64,000 bases of DNA from Hymenobacter psoromatis. Its GTDB lineage: Bacteria; Bacteroidota; Bacteroidia; Cytophagales; Hymenobacteraceae. Position 1 is the stretch's first letter. The number at the start of each line of letters is the position of its first letter. Both the position numbers and the translations under genes were made by a program. The notes below the pieces were generated by a model, which was not told the DNA's origin, made no database searches, and saw nothing but the letters and a program-made list of their open reading frames with translations. The stretch is from assembly GCF_020012125.1 (NCBI RefSeq), contig NZ_JAIFAG010000001.1, positions 2,356,001-2,420,000 on the forward strand. Reading direction: 5' to 3'. Of this stretch, positions 51,229-59,589 are shown in pieces.

Positions 51229-51358
51229 AAAAAGTCGGGAGTAGCAGCGGCCGGCCGACGCACGTCGGGGCCGCGGGTTGCTGGATAAGACACGGTCGGC
51301 CCGCTCAGTGCGTGCCGACTACTGGCCGCCGGGCGGGCGGCCAGCGGGTGGCTTATCC
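51229..51358 (-). ncRNA. Candidate structured leader upstream of the second TonB receptor
   Basis: On the minus strand: an outer stem GGATAAG (51358-51352) / CTTATCC (51289-51283) encloses two perfect hairpins (9-bp CTGGCCGCC/GGCGGCCAG at 51322-51344 and 6-bp GTCGGC/GCCGAC at 51295-51319), a three-way junction. A third GC hairpin (51247-51274) and a T5 run follow, just before the 69-aa ORF. It resembles a riboswitch with a downstream attenuator, but no known riboswitch consensus was found. High GC alone can create stems by chance. Confidence 0.4.
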
Positions 51359-51742
51359 TCGACGGGGAGGGTCGTCCAGGCGGTCGTGCACGCCGGACGG
51401 CACGGCTACTTCGCGCCCGGCTACCGGCCGGGCGGCGCGCCACTGCACAGGCAGGGCCACCGCGGCTACCACCGGGGGTAGGCAGTGCAAATCCAGGCCC
51501 TTAAGCGAGGTGAGCAGCTGCTGGAGCGGCAAGGGTTTGTGGCCCTTCTGCACGTGGTACTGCACGCCGTTGCAATCGTCGAAGCAGGTACCGCCGCGCC
51601 AGGCGTTTTTCAGCTGGCAGTCGGGGCTGTGCACGTAGTCGAAGGGCCGCGCCGCCGCAATGCCGGCCTGCGGGGCCACGCTCGCGCACACCACCAGCAG
51701 GTAGTTGAGCAGCAAGAGCAACACGAGTAGCGAACGGGCCAT
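51353..51742 (-). CDS. Small Cys-rich membrane-anchored protein P1
   Basis: 129 aa. N-terminal membrane helix (LLVLLLLLNYLLVV), then an extracytoplasmic region with His38, Cys42, Cys53 and Cys57 (HSPDCQ ... CFDDCNG). A paralog, P2, with the same helix and the same motif lies 2.9 kb away at 54275; the two share YVHS-x-[DE]-CQ-x2-N, CF-x2-CNG-x-Q and LKGLD-x-H. Probably binds a metal or a cofactor near the receptor. Unknown family; located immediately downstream of one TonB receptor and upstream of the other. Confidence 0.7.
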   Translation of the reverse strand: MARSLLVLLLLLNYLLVVCASVAPQAGIAAARPFDYVHSPDCQLKNAWRGGTCFDDCNGVQYHVQKGHKPLPLQQLLTSLKGLDLHCLPPVVAAVALPVQWRAARPVAGREVAVPSGVHDRLDDPPRRG

Positions 51743-51813
51743 ACGCAACGAAAGTAGTGAAAGCTACGCAGATATTAAGCTAGTGGTTTGTCGTAGCCGA
51801 CGCTCAAATTAAC

Positions 51814-54135
51814 TTAGAAGAAAATACTGGCATTGGCCCGTATATTAAATGGGGTGCCCGGCGTGAAAGTCCGCTCAGTAATGGGGGCAGGCTCGCCCCG
51901 CAGCTGGGTCTCGGTAGCGTATTGAGCCTCATTCCAATCCACGTTCAGCAGGTTTTGCACCGTGAAGCCGAATTGGTAGCGCGGCCGGGTGTAAGCCAGC
52001 ACGGCATCGACTACGAAATAGGGCAGAGCCCGCACGGAGTTGTCTTCATTGGCCGGGCGGCCGCCGAGGTAGCGGTAGCGCAGGCTGGCACTCAGGCCGC
52101 TGGGCTGCTTGTATGTGATGCCGGCGATGCTGGTAAAGATGGGGCCGAGCGGCACGAAGTTCTCGCCCTCCGGCGCGTCGAGCAGGCGCGCGTGGCTGTA
52201 ATTACCGTCAAAATCGAGAAACAAGCGGCTCGTGAGCTGGTAGCGCGCCGACAGGTCGAAGCCAAAGCGCTGCGTCGGGCCTACGCTGGAAGTAGTGCCC
52301 TCATCGCCGTTATATACCAGTTCATCCTGAAGGCGCAGGTACCAGAAGGCCGCATTCACGACTAAGTCCGGCACCGGCTTAAACGTGCTACCCACCTCCG
52401 CTCCCGTGGCGCGGGGTAGCGCCTGCACGGGGTTAGTACCCCGTACAACTGCCCGCGCATCGTTGGAGTGAAAACCCATACCCGAACGCAGAAACAGTTG
52501 CACGTTCGGCGACGCCTGATAGTAAAAGTTGAGCTTGGGCGAAACGCGGGCGGCCGTCACACGCCCCCGCAGCGGCCCGAAGGCACCAGTAGAGTCCGCT
52601 ATCTGCCCGCGAAAGTCAAACACGAACAGGTCAGTTCGCACGGCCGCATTCACGGTCAGGCGGTCGGTCAGCTCCAGTGTCTCATCGAGGTAGGCATTCA
52701 GGTTTTGCTCATGCAGGCGGCCAATGTCGATGGTGTCCGTGATGACGCGCTTGGTGGCATGGCGCAGTTCCAGGTTCGAATCATCAAGGCGGGTGCCCAG
52801 GCCGAAAGTAGTATGCAAATTACGCACTCCCAGACGGTTATCGCGCTCGTAGGTGCCGGTATAGCCATAGAGGTTGCGGCCCTTATCGGTCTGGTTGATT
52901 TCGTCGCCGTTCACCGGGTTTACCTTGAAAAAGGTGAAGTCCGAAAACAAATTAAAATTGTAGCGGGTGTAGTACACCTGCTGACGCAGCACCGCGTCGT
53001 GGGGCAGCGCCGTGGTAAGAATGGCATAGGCGTTGGCGCGGTTGGTTTGCCCGCCTTCGCTGGGGTCGATGCTGCCGAAGCGCGTAATCAGCCCCTCGGC
53101 CACGGCCCGGCTGGGAATTTCGCCGCTGGCATTCCAGTTAGACGTAAAATAGGAGCCAAACAGCGTGAGCGAGGTTTTATCGGTGAGCTGGCCGGTGTAC
53201 TTCCCCATACCATTGAAGCGCTTAAAGCGCTGATTATTAACAAACGGTGAGGCACTGTAATAATACTCGCTGGCCACGTAGGCACTCTCCGGTTTCTTAG
53301 AAAACAGGTGGTGAGTACCCAGCAAATCGAGCATCACCAGAGCGCGGTAGGTATTATACTGGCCCGCTTCCACCTTCACCTGGTTATGGTCGAGGCTAGT
53401 TTTGGTCAGAAACTCGCCCGCGCCGGCCGTGGCCAAGTCGCCGAAGCGCGCCGTGTAGGGCCCTTTGTACACTTTGAGCTGCTCTACCGTTTCGGGTATC
53501 ACAAAGTGAAAGTCGGCGTAGCCCTGGCCGTGGGCCTGGCTCACCATATTCACTGGCAGGCCATCCACACTCACGGCAAAGTCGGTGCCGTGGTCGGCGT
53601 CAAAGCCCCGCAGGAAAATCTGTTCGGCCTTGCCGCCACCCGCGTGCTGAGCAATAAAAAGCCCCGGCACCAGCCGAAGCAAGTCCTGGGCCGAGTTGAT
53701 GGGCCGCAAGGTCTGGTCGATGTGCGTAATGGCCGCCAGATTTTGATTGAGGTCGCGGGGCTGACTCACTGTCACTTCGGCCAGGCTAAGATTACTGGGA
53801 GCTAGCACGATAGTGCGGCCGCGGGTTTCACCCGCCAGCAACGTCAGCGGCTGATTAACCGGCCGGTAGCCAAGCGCGGCCACGCGCAGCACCACCGGGC
53901 CGGGCCGCAGGTTTTTAAGCTGAAACTGCCCCAGCGCATCGGTAGCCGTGCCTGTCGGCAGGCCCACCAGCCCCATGCTCACGCCCGGCAGCGGCTGCCC
54001 CGAAAGCGAGTCTACCACCGTGCCGCGCAGCGCGGCCGCGCCCTGCGCCCGCGCGCCACCAGCCGCCAAAAGCAGCATTAATAACAGCCCCCAAGGCTGC
54101 CGCATAACCTTCACCCACAAGTAATTAATTGACAT
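51814..54135 (-). CDS. TonB-dependent receptor with carboxypeptidase-regulatory-like N-domain
   Basis: About 773 aa from the ATG at 54135. Signal peptide (RQPWGLLLMLLLAAGGARAQ), a carboxypeptidase-like beta domain (LRGTVVDSLSGQPLPGVSMGL), plug (IHIDQTLRPINSAQDLLRLVPG, QIFLRGFDADHGTDFAVSVDG) with KVYKGPYTARFGDLATAG, then a full barrel ending NIRANASIFF. It is one of two receptors in the locus and is paired with P2 upstream. An in-frame extension to 54354 exists but overlaps nothing functional. Confidence 0.95.
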   Translation of the reverse strand: MSINYLWVKVMRQPWGLLLMLLLAAGGARAQGAAALRGTVVDSLSGQPLPGVSMGLVGLPTGTATDALGQFQLKNLRPGPVVLRVAALGYRPVNQPLTLLAGETRGRTIVLAPSNLSLAEVTVSQPRDLNQNLAAITHIDQTLRPINSAQDLLRLVPGLFIAQHAGGGKAEQIFLRGFDADHGTDFAVSVDGLPVNMVSQAHGQGYADFHFVIPETVEQLKVYKGPYTARFGDLATAGAGEFLTKTSLDHNQVKVEAGQYNTYRALVMLDLLGTHHLFSKKPESAYVASEYYYSASPFVNNQRFKRFNGMGKYTGQLTDKTSLTLFGSYFTSNWNASGEIPSRAVAEGLITRFGSIDPSEGGQTNRANAYAILTTALPHDAVLRQQVYYTRYNFNLFSDFTFFKVNPVNGDEINQTDKGRNLYGYTGTYERDNRLGVRNLHTTFGLGTRLDDSNLELRHATKRVITDTIDIGRLHEQNLNAYLDETLELTDRLTVNAAVRTDLFVFDFRGQIADSTGAFGPLRGRVTAARVSPKLNFYYQASPNVQLFLRSGMGFHSNDARAVVRGTNPVQALPRATGAEVGSTFKPVPDLVVNAAFWYLRLQDELVYNGDEGTTSSVGPTQRFGFDLSARYQLTSRLFLDFDGNYSHARLLDAPEGENFVPLGPIFTSIAGITYKQPSGLSASLRYRYLGGRPANEDNSVRALPYFVVDAVLAYTRPRYQFGFTVQNLLNVDWNEAQYATETQLRGEPAPITERTFTPGTPFNIRANASIFF

Positions 54136-54274
54136 AAAAATACCTAAAACCCCAGGCCAGGCGCAGCAACGCAGCCTCCGGCGCGGGTGTGAAATCACCA
54201 GCCCCCACGCCAGCCAGTTAGCCGGCCGCACGAGGGCACCCCAGCGGCCGGGCGGCCACCAGGAGCGGGTAGTT

Positions 54275-54670
54275 TCAGCCGAGTTGGGGCGGGGGGTAGT
54301 CGCGGCCACTGGGGCCAGCGAGCAGCCGCGCTGGTGCCAGCGCCGGGCGCGCATTAGCTTGCCAGCCAGCCACTAAGGCCGCTTGCACAGCCAGCGGGGG
54401 GGTAGGGAAATGTACGTCCAGCCCCTTGAGCTGGGCCAGGTAGTGCAGGCCGGTGCCGGTTGGCAGCTTGTGGTGCACCTCGTGCTGGTCGCCGTTGCAG
54501 CGCTCGAAGCAGTCGAGGCGCAGGTAGTTGCGCTGCTGGCACTCTTTGCTGTGCACGTAGGGGTGCGCGGCGGTAAAAAGCGGCTCCGGCGGCCGGCTCA
54601 CGAGCAGCCCTACCCCCACCACCAGCAGGTAGTTGAGCAGCAAGAGCCAAGTGAGTAGGGTTCGGAACAT
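54275..54670 (-). CDS. Small Cys-rich membrane-anchored protein P2
   Basis: 131 aa. Helix LLTWLLLLNYLLVV, then His40, Cys44, Cys54 and Cys58 (HSKECQ ... CFERCNG) and LKGLDVH, aligned with P1. C-terminal half is proline-rich. Upstream is the hairpin repeat R6 and the HupE gene; downstream, 140 bp away, is its TonB receptor. Confidence 0.72.
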   Translation of the reverse strand: MFRTLLTWLLLLNYLLVVGVGLLVSRPPEPLFTAAHPYVHSKECQQRNYLRLDCFERCNGDQHEVHHKLPTGTGLHYLAQLKGLDVHFPTPPLAVQAALVAGWQANARPALAPARLLAGPSGRDYPPPQLG

Positions 54671-54700
54671 TAGGTTTTAAGATTTACGCAAAAGTCGTTT

Positions 54701-54800
54701 GTCATTGCGAGCCTGCGAAGCAATCTCTCCTTCCGCCAGGGGTAGTAAATCCAACGATGCGAACGACAAGGAAAGATTGCTCCGCTTTGCTCGCAATGAC
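54701..54800. repeat. Dispersed hairpin repeat R6 (imperfect)
   Basis: Arms GTCATTGCGAGCCTGCGAAG... and its imperfect complement around a 45-nt loop, between the HupE gene and P2. Same superfamily as R1, R4 and R7. Confidence 0.75.
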
Positions 54801-54817
54801 AGATATAACCATGATTA

Positions 54818-55588
54818 TCAAGCTATTAGCCGGTCCAACGTCCAGTAAGCTGCGACCAGGCCGATGACCACCGAGACTGGGATGACGACCCGCGCCCGGT
54901 ACCAGGGCCGGTCGGCGGCCCAGCGGCCGATGGCCGCCCAGCAGAGCATAATTATCGTAATCTGACCCAGCTCAACGCCCACGTTGAAGGAGATGAGTGA
55001 GCCGAAATAGTCTTTGCGCGGCAGCCCTAGCCCCGTGAGCGCGCTGGCGAAGCCCATACCGTGAATCAAGCCGAAGCCAAACACGATGGCCAATCGCCAC
55101 GGGCTCAGCTTAGTAGTAATGATATTCTCAATGGCTACAAACAGGATGGAGAGCGCGATAATCGGCTCCACCACGCTGCCCGGCGGCTTGATGATGCCGT
55201 ACATGGCCAGCCCCAGCGTAATGGAGTGCGCTACCGTGAAGGCCGTGGCCTGGAAGAGCACCGGTCGCAGGCGCGGCTCCAGAATGTAGAGGCTGACAAT
55301 GAACAAAATATGGTCGAAGCCCAGCGGAATAATGTGCGTGAAGCCAAGCTGGATGTATGTCCAAAAAATTTGGGTACGCGAGAGCTTACTCAGGTCGGCG
55401 TCGATGACGTGGGCGGCGGCGGGCAGGGCCAGCAGCAGGAAAGCGAGGATGAACCACCACCGGCTGTCATTACGAGCGGAGCGCGGCAATCCTTCCTTTC
55501 CGTTGGGGTTACTAATCCAACGGAAAGGAAGGATTGCCGCGCTCCGCTCGTAATGACAGCCGGTTTTGAGTTTCATCACATACATCAA
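54818..55588 (-). CDS. HupE/UreJ-family membrane protein (metal permease-like) with repeat-derived N-terminus
   Basis: 256 aa. Mature part has about six transmembrane segments. Signature histidines: FTHIIPLGFDHIL, VAHSITLGLA and FGLIHGMGFASAL. HupE/UreJ proteins are nickel/cobalt permease-like. Residues 11-43 are translated from hairpin repeat R7 (HYERSAA...LPRSARNDS), and only then follows the signal peptide (WFILAFLLLALPAAA). No in-frame ATG/GTG/TTG occurs between the repeat and the signal peptide, so translation probably must begin before the repeat. Starts 12 bp after the TPR gene. Confidence 0.85.
   Translation of the reverse strand: MMYVMKLKTGCHYERSAAILPFRWISNPNGKEGLPRSARNDSRWWFILAFLLLALPAAAHVIDADLSKLSRTQIFWTYIQLGFTHIIPLGFDHILFIVSLYILEPRLRPVLFQATAFTVAHSITLGLAMYGIIKPPGSVVEPIIALSILFVAIENIITTKLSPWRLAIVFGFGLIHGMGFASALTGLGLPRKDYFGSLISFNVGVELGQITIIMLCWAAIGRWAADRPWYRARVVIPVSVVIGLVAAYWTLDRLIA
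55460..55563. repeat. Dispersed hairpin repeat R7 with perfect 47-bp arms inside the HupE coding start
   Basis: Arms 55460-55506 and 55517-55563 are perfectly complementary over 47 bp with a 10-nt loop. It is in frame with the HupE gene and occupies most of the first 43 codons. Confidence 0.95.
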
Positions 55589-55600
55589 AAATGCCCTAAC

Positions 55601-56932
55601 CTACCGGGTGGCCAACATTTTCCTACCCTCGGCTTCTACTTCGGGGTTGAGGTAGGGCGCGGTATTGAGGGCTTTGGTGATAAGGGCCTGGCCCTCGGCC
55701 ACCTGGCCGGTTTTGGTGAGGATGAGGCCAGCGCGGCACAACAGCACGGGATTTTGGGAATTGGTGCGGCGGGCCACAGTCATGTACTTGGCGGCCTCCT
55801 TATAGTCGCCGCGCTTGTAGTAAACCCAGGCCAGGGTTTCGTTCACGTCAATGTTGTCGGGGCGGCGGGCGTACTCGATTTTGGCGTGTTCCAGGGCTTT
55901 ATCCAGCTCACCGGTTTTGAGGTAGGCGTAGGCCAGCTCGCGGTCGGTATAATGGCCCAGCTGCTCGTCATTATTGGCTTGCTTGGCAGCATCGGCTAGC
56001 ATTTCCACCGATTCACGGGCCATCTTATTCGCTTCTTCGGGCTGATTATTAAGCCGATACACGTCTACTAACTCATCAGTAAAGGCATAGTCCTTCACCG
56101 TGGCGCGGGCCAGGTTCAGGTCCTTGATGGCCGTAGGGTAATCGTGGCGGGCGGCGGCCACCCGCGCCAGCCCGGCTAGGGCGTAGGCGTAGTTGGGGCG
56201 CATCACTAGCGCCTGCTGGTAATAGCCCTCGGCCTTGTCGAGCTGCCCGCTCACTTCGTAGAGGTGGCCCAAGGCTACACGGCTCCACTCGGTTTGCTCC
56301 AGGCCAGCGTATCCCGCCTTCACAGCCATGTCCATTGCCTGAATGGCCCCCGGCACGTCGCCGTGAATCTCGCGCAGGTAGCTAACCCGCGCGTAGGCCG
56401 TGAGGTCGGGGCGCACCTGGTTCATCTTGTCGGCCATCTTGATGGCCGTGGGGTAGCGGCCCAGCTCCACGTTGGCATCAGTGAGCAGGCCATATACGTA
56501 GCCACTGTTGGGATTTATTTGCTGCGCCTGCTCGGCCAGGGCCAGGCCCTGCGAGAAGTGGTGCTGCGTGAGGCTCAGCGACGCCTGGCAGCAAAGCGCC
56601 TCAAAGTTGTCGGGGTTGGTTTTCAGCACTTCTTGCAGCAGTTGCATGGCCGCCGCGTCGTAATACGGGTGGTTGCCCGTGATGCGGCCCTCCTGCATGT
56701 AGGCTTCAGCCAGCAGCAGGCGGCTTTTCTGGTCATTCGGGTCAGCACGCAGCTTGGCCAGCAGGCCCTGCATCGAGGCTTTAGTGTTCACCCACTCGCC
56801 GCCCAGCGCCAGGCGGCCAATGCGGTCCTTAGGCTCGGGCAGGCCGGCCGGGGCTTGTTTTTTAAAGAAAAGGATGGCCGCTACGGCTAGCCCGAAAACG
56901 ACTAGCAGGGTGGGATAGAGATTTTTGCGCAC
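55601..56932 (-). CDS. Tetratricopeptide repeat protein with N-terminal membrane anchor
   Basis: 443 aa, GTG start at 56932. Anchor at residues 7-23 (PTLLVVFGLAVAAILFF), then about eight TPRs recognisable by the A-x-LG-x-LY and P-NYA motifs (GHLYEVSGQLDKAEGYYQQAL, ELAYAYLKTGELDKALEHAK, AWVYYKRGDYKEAAKYM). It likely assembles other members of the locus at the periplasmic face. Preceded by a strong hairpin at 57037. Confidence 0.88.
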   Translation of the reverse strand: MRKNLYPTLLVVFGLAVAAILFFKKQAPAGLPEPKDRIGRLALGGEWVNTKASMQGLLAKLRADPNDQKSRLLLAEAYMQEGRITGNHPYYDAAAMQLLQEVLKTNPDNFEALCCQASLSLTQHHFSQGLALAEQAQQINPNSGYVYGLLTDANVELGRYPTAIKMADKMNQVRPDLTAYARVSYLREIHGDVPGAIQAMDMAVKAGYAGLEQTEWSRVALGHLYEVSGQLDKAEGYYQQALVMRPNYAYALAGLARVAAARHDYPTAIKDLNLARATVKDYAFTDELVDVYRLNNQPEEANKMARESVEMLADAAKQANNDEQLGHYTDRELAYAYLKTGELDKALEHAKIEYARRPDNIDVNETLAWVYYKRGDYKEAAKYMTVARRTNSQNPVLLCRAGLILTKTGQVAEGQALITKALNTAPYLNPEVEAEGRKMLATR

Positions 56933-57036
56933 GGCGTAAATAAAAAATAGTAAGGAAAGCTACGCAGAAACTGAGCTTCCTGGTTTTAATGCTTTCGCAC
57001 ATAAAGCCAATAAAATAACAGAAAGTCAATGAAATA

Positions 57037-57080
57037 ATAAAGCCGCCGCCGAGCTTACTTTAAGCTGGCGGCGGCTTTAT
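57037..57080 (-). terminator. Hairpin between the DUF4331 gene and the TPR gene
   Basis: Perfect 14-bp arms ATAAAGCCGCCGCC / GGCGGCGGCTTTAT with an inner AGCTT/AAGCT, followed by a T-rich tail on the minus strand. Suggests that DUF4331 expression may be partly separated from the rest of the block. Confidence 0.85.
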
Positions 57081-57117
57081 TTAACTACCTACCCGGCGGC
57101 CGGGCAGGTAAACCTGG

Positions 57118-59346
57118 CTACTGCCGCTCGATGTGCAGCGACTGCACCAGCGTTTTGCCCGAATACAGCGTGGCAATGTACTGGCCCGGCACTACCGAAG
57201 CATTAGGCTGCCACTTAATCTCGGTTACGCCGGCCGGGTAATTTTTGGCCGCGATGGTAGCCACCTGGCGGCCCAGCACATCGCTGATACGCACGCTCAG
57301 GTTAGTTGATACGGCTAGTTCCAGGTGCAGCGTGGTGCTGCTGCTACCAGCGGCGGGGTTGGGGTAGGCGCTGGCCTGGGTCAGCGTCGGGGCCAGCCCA
57401 AGCTGGGTGGGGGCAAGCTGCGCCAAAGCTACGCGCTGGGCGTTGGTGCCGCTCCAAGGCGTCTGTACATAGGGGAAGGCAGCTCGGAACGTGGTATCGT
57501 TTTTCTCCACGTTAGTACTGAAGCCCAATACGTTGCCTAATTGCGCCGTTACGGGGCTGGTTGAGGTGCCTACCGTATAGTCGTCGTACCAGAGGCCCAC
57601 AGCCGCCAGTACTACCCCACCCACGGCTTGCAGCTCGATGCGGGTTACGTCATCTTCCAGGCGGCGTCCGTTGGGGAAGCCATCCATATTCGGAATCATT
57701 TGCGCGGCCGTCCCCGAGGCGGTGTAGCGGGCATCAGTAAGGCCCAGTACGGCGGCGGCCACTAAGCCCTCCGAGCTGAAGTCGGGCGAGTTGCGGGGGG
57801 TAGGCGGCACGGCGAGGTTAATGCGCAGCATGTCGCCGAAAGTCGGCAGGAAGTTGTTGATGAACGGCTTACCAGCCGTGAGCGGGTTACCGCCGGTTTT
57901 GCCGGTGGCTAGCTGGTAGGGCGGCAGGTTAGGCACCCCAGTATAGAAGATGGGTAGTAAGTCAACCGAGCGCGGCGCACCAGCCTGCCCATTATTGAGC
58001 AGATATTCTCCAAAGCCACCTCCGGCAGCCGGCGCGAGCGCCGTATTGTCCGTGGCTGCATTGCCAAAAAGGCCACTTAGGCCAGCTGCCCCATTGCGGA
58101 AGTCGAACCCAGCGGCTGGCAGGCCAGTAGTACCGGCCAATGATTTGGATTGAATGCGCAGTGGCGCAAAGCCGGGCACGGCTCCGCCGTAATACGTCTG
58201 GCCCGCGGGCTTAGCGGCCGCGCCGTTCATCGGCACGTCGTCGGCCATGTAGAGGCTTAGTTCGGGGTTTTTCAGGTTAGCCTCATACATCCCTTGGGGA
58301 GTAGTCGCGGCGGCGTTGCCCACACCGTAGGGGCCGTAGGCATTCCAGGCATCCTTCTGGCCCACCGGCTGAATTACTTCGTTGGTCAGCGGCATTCCCA
58401 GGCGCGACACCTGTACATAAGTACCGCTTTCGGGCCGGGTACCGTCCGCGTTGATAGTGCGGATGGAGAGGCGGCTGGCCGAGGCCCACACGCCAATAGT
58501 GTAAGGCGAAATCGGCGAAGCGGCCGTTGTGCCCGCTGCGGGCGTGCCGGCCAAAGCATCAGTGGTAGCCGTTAGGGCCGGCGTACCGGCCTTCACGATA
58601 GCAGATACCGGAATCTGCATGATGATAGAGTGCACATTCTTACGAGCTAGGCCATCGCGGGCTGCGCCGGGAGCGCGAATACCACCTAGGTCGAAGATAG
58701 AGCCGAGGTCGGTAAAGAAGGCATCGTCGCGGGGGCCGCAGAAGACTTTAGTGCCATCGCCCAAGGTGATAGTGGCTTGCTGCGCTGAGGTCTCGTAATC
58801 AGATTGAATATTAAGGCCAGCAGCTCCGTTAATTGAGCGGGGGCCGATATTGCCCACTGGCACCGTGCCAGTTCCAAGCTGCGTGAAGGCACCACCATTA
58901 GTACTCTGCTCTAACTTAAAACTGGTGCGGGGATTAATTTTACCCAACCGCACCTGGAAGAAGGTAGTTGGGTCTTGATATTCGCGAGTAAACGTGAAAC
59001 GATACGTAATATCGTCCCCAGTAGTCCCCGCATTATTCTTTACGTGAATCTCGTAATGAATATTTTCGCCGAAACTGTTGAAGTTCGGGCCACCCTGGGG
59101 TAGCTCAAACGGGATGTAGTTGGCCACAATAGTGACCGTAGCGTTGCCATCGTTGGCCGGCGCATCGGGCGAGCGGAACACGTAAAGGTCGGTGTTGTCG
59201 GCCAGCGGGTCATCGGCAATGAGCGGGGCCTCGCGGTGCGAAGAGGCTTCCAGGTGATTGGTGTGTCCGCTCCAGGCCAGCAGACCGCCTACGGCGGCAG
59301 CGGCTAGCGCTACGTGAAGAGCGGGACGGGTAAGCATTTTTTTCAT
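57118..59346 (-). CDS. DUF4331-family surface protein with type A T9SS sorting domain
   Basis: About 742 aa from the ATG at 59346. Signal peptide, then the DUF4331 opener SSHREAPLIADDPLADNTDLY with conserved His/Asp, the FRSPDAPA segment and the YTRFTFTREY-like beta core. It ends with a type A sorting domain (AYPNPAAGSSSTTLHL, ISDVLGRQV, PGQYIATLY). DUF4331 has no established function. As first gene of the block and as a secreted protein, it is a candidate for extracellular ligand or metal capture. Confidence 0.88.
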   Translation of the reverse strand: MKKMLTRPALHVALAAAAVGGLLAWSGHTNHLEASSHREAPLIADDPLADNTDLYVFRSPDAPANDGNATVTIVANYIPFELPQGGPNFNSFGENIHYEIHVKNNAGTTGDDITYRFTFTREYQDPTTFFQVRLGKINPRTSFKLEQSTNGGAFTQLGTGTVPVGNIGPRSINGAAGLNIQSDYETSAQQATITLGDGTKVFCGPRDDAFFTDLGSIFDLGGIRAPGAARDGLARKNVHSIIMQIPVSAIVKAGTPALTATTDALAGTPAAGTTAASPISPYTIGVWASASRLSIRTINADGTRPESGTYVQVSRLGMPLTNEVIQPVGQKDAWNAYGPYGVGNAAATTPQGMYEANLKNPELSLYMADDVPMNGAAAKPAGQTYYGGAVPGFAPLRIQSKSLAGTTGLPAAGFDFRNGAAGLSGLFGNAATDNTALAPAAGGGFGEYLLNNGQAGAPRSVDLLPIFYTGVPNLPPYQLATGKTGGNPLTAGKPFINNFLPTFGDMLRINLAVPPTPRNSPDFSSEGLVAAAVLGLTDARYTASGTAAQMIPNMDGFPNGRRLEDDVTRIELQAVGGVVLAAVGLWYDDYTVGTSTSPVTAQLGNVLGFSTNVEKNDTTFRAAFPYVQTPWSGTNAQRVALAQLAPTQLGLAPTLTQASAYPNPAAGSSSTTLHLELAVSTNLSVRISDVLGRQVATIAAKNYPAGVTEIKWQPNASVVPGQYIATLYSGKTLVQSLHIERQ

Positions 59347-59476
59347 GAGAAAAAGTGAAAAATGGGTGAGAATAAATGGAATTATTTCGAGAATAAAATT
59401 AAAGGAAACCGGAAAGGTGTCTTGTTTTAAATTTCTGATAAACAAGGTACTACGAATTACCTGTGCCACTCTACGT

Positions 59477-59484
59477 CAAAAGTA
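59477..59484 (-). promoter_or_regulatory. -7 box (TACTTTTG) for the metal-uptake locus
   Basis: Exact TAnnTTTG match on the minus strand, about 130 bp before the DUF4331 ATG; the only clear promoter box at the head of the block. Confidence 0.45.
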
Positions 59485-59589
59485 CGTTTCCTAAAGTCAA
59501 CTGGTTCTACCTATTCTTAACAATGCCGGAATTTTGCATGTTAAAGTGGTAGGGCCGGCTGCTTCAGCGGGGCACCAGGTTCGTCTGGA

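Noticed and set aside
51229..51358. Cobalamin or TPP riboswitch
   Set aside because: No B12-box or TPP-type consensus is present; only generic stems were seen, so it is listed as an unassigned structure.
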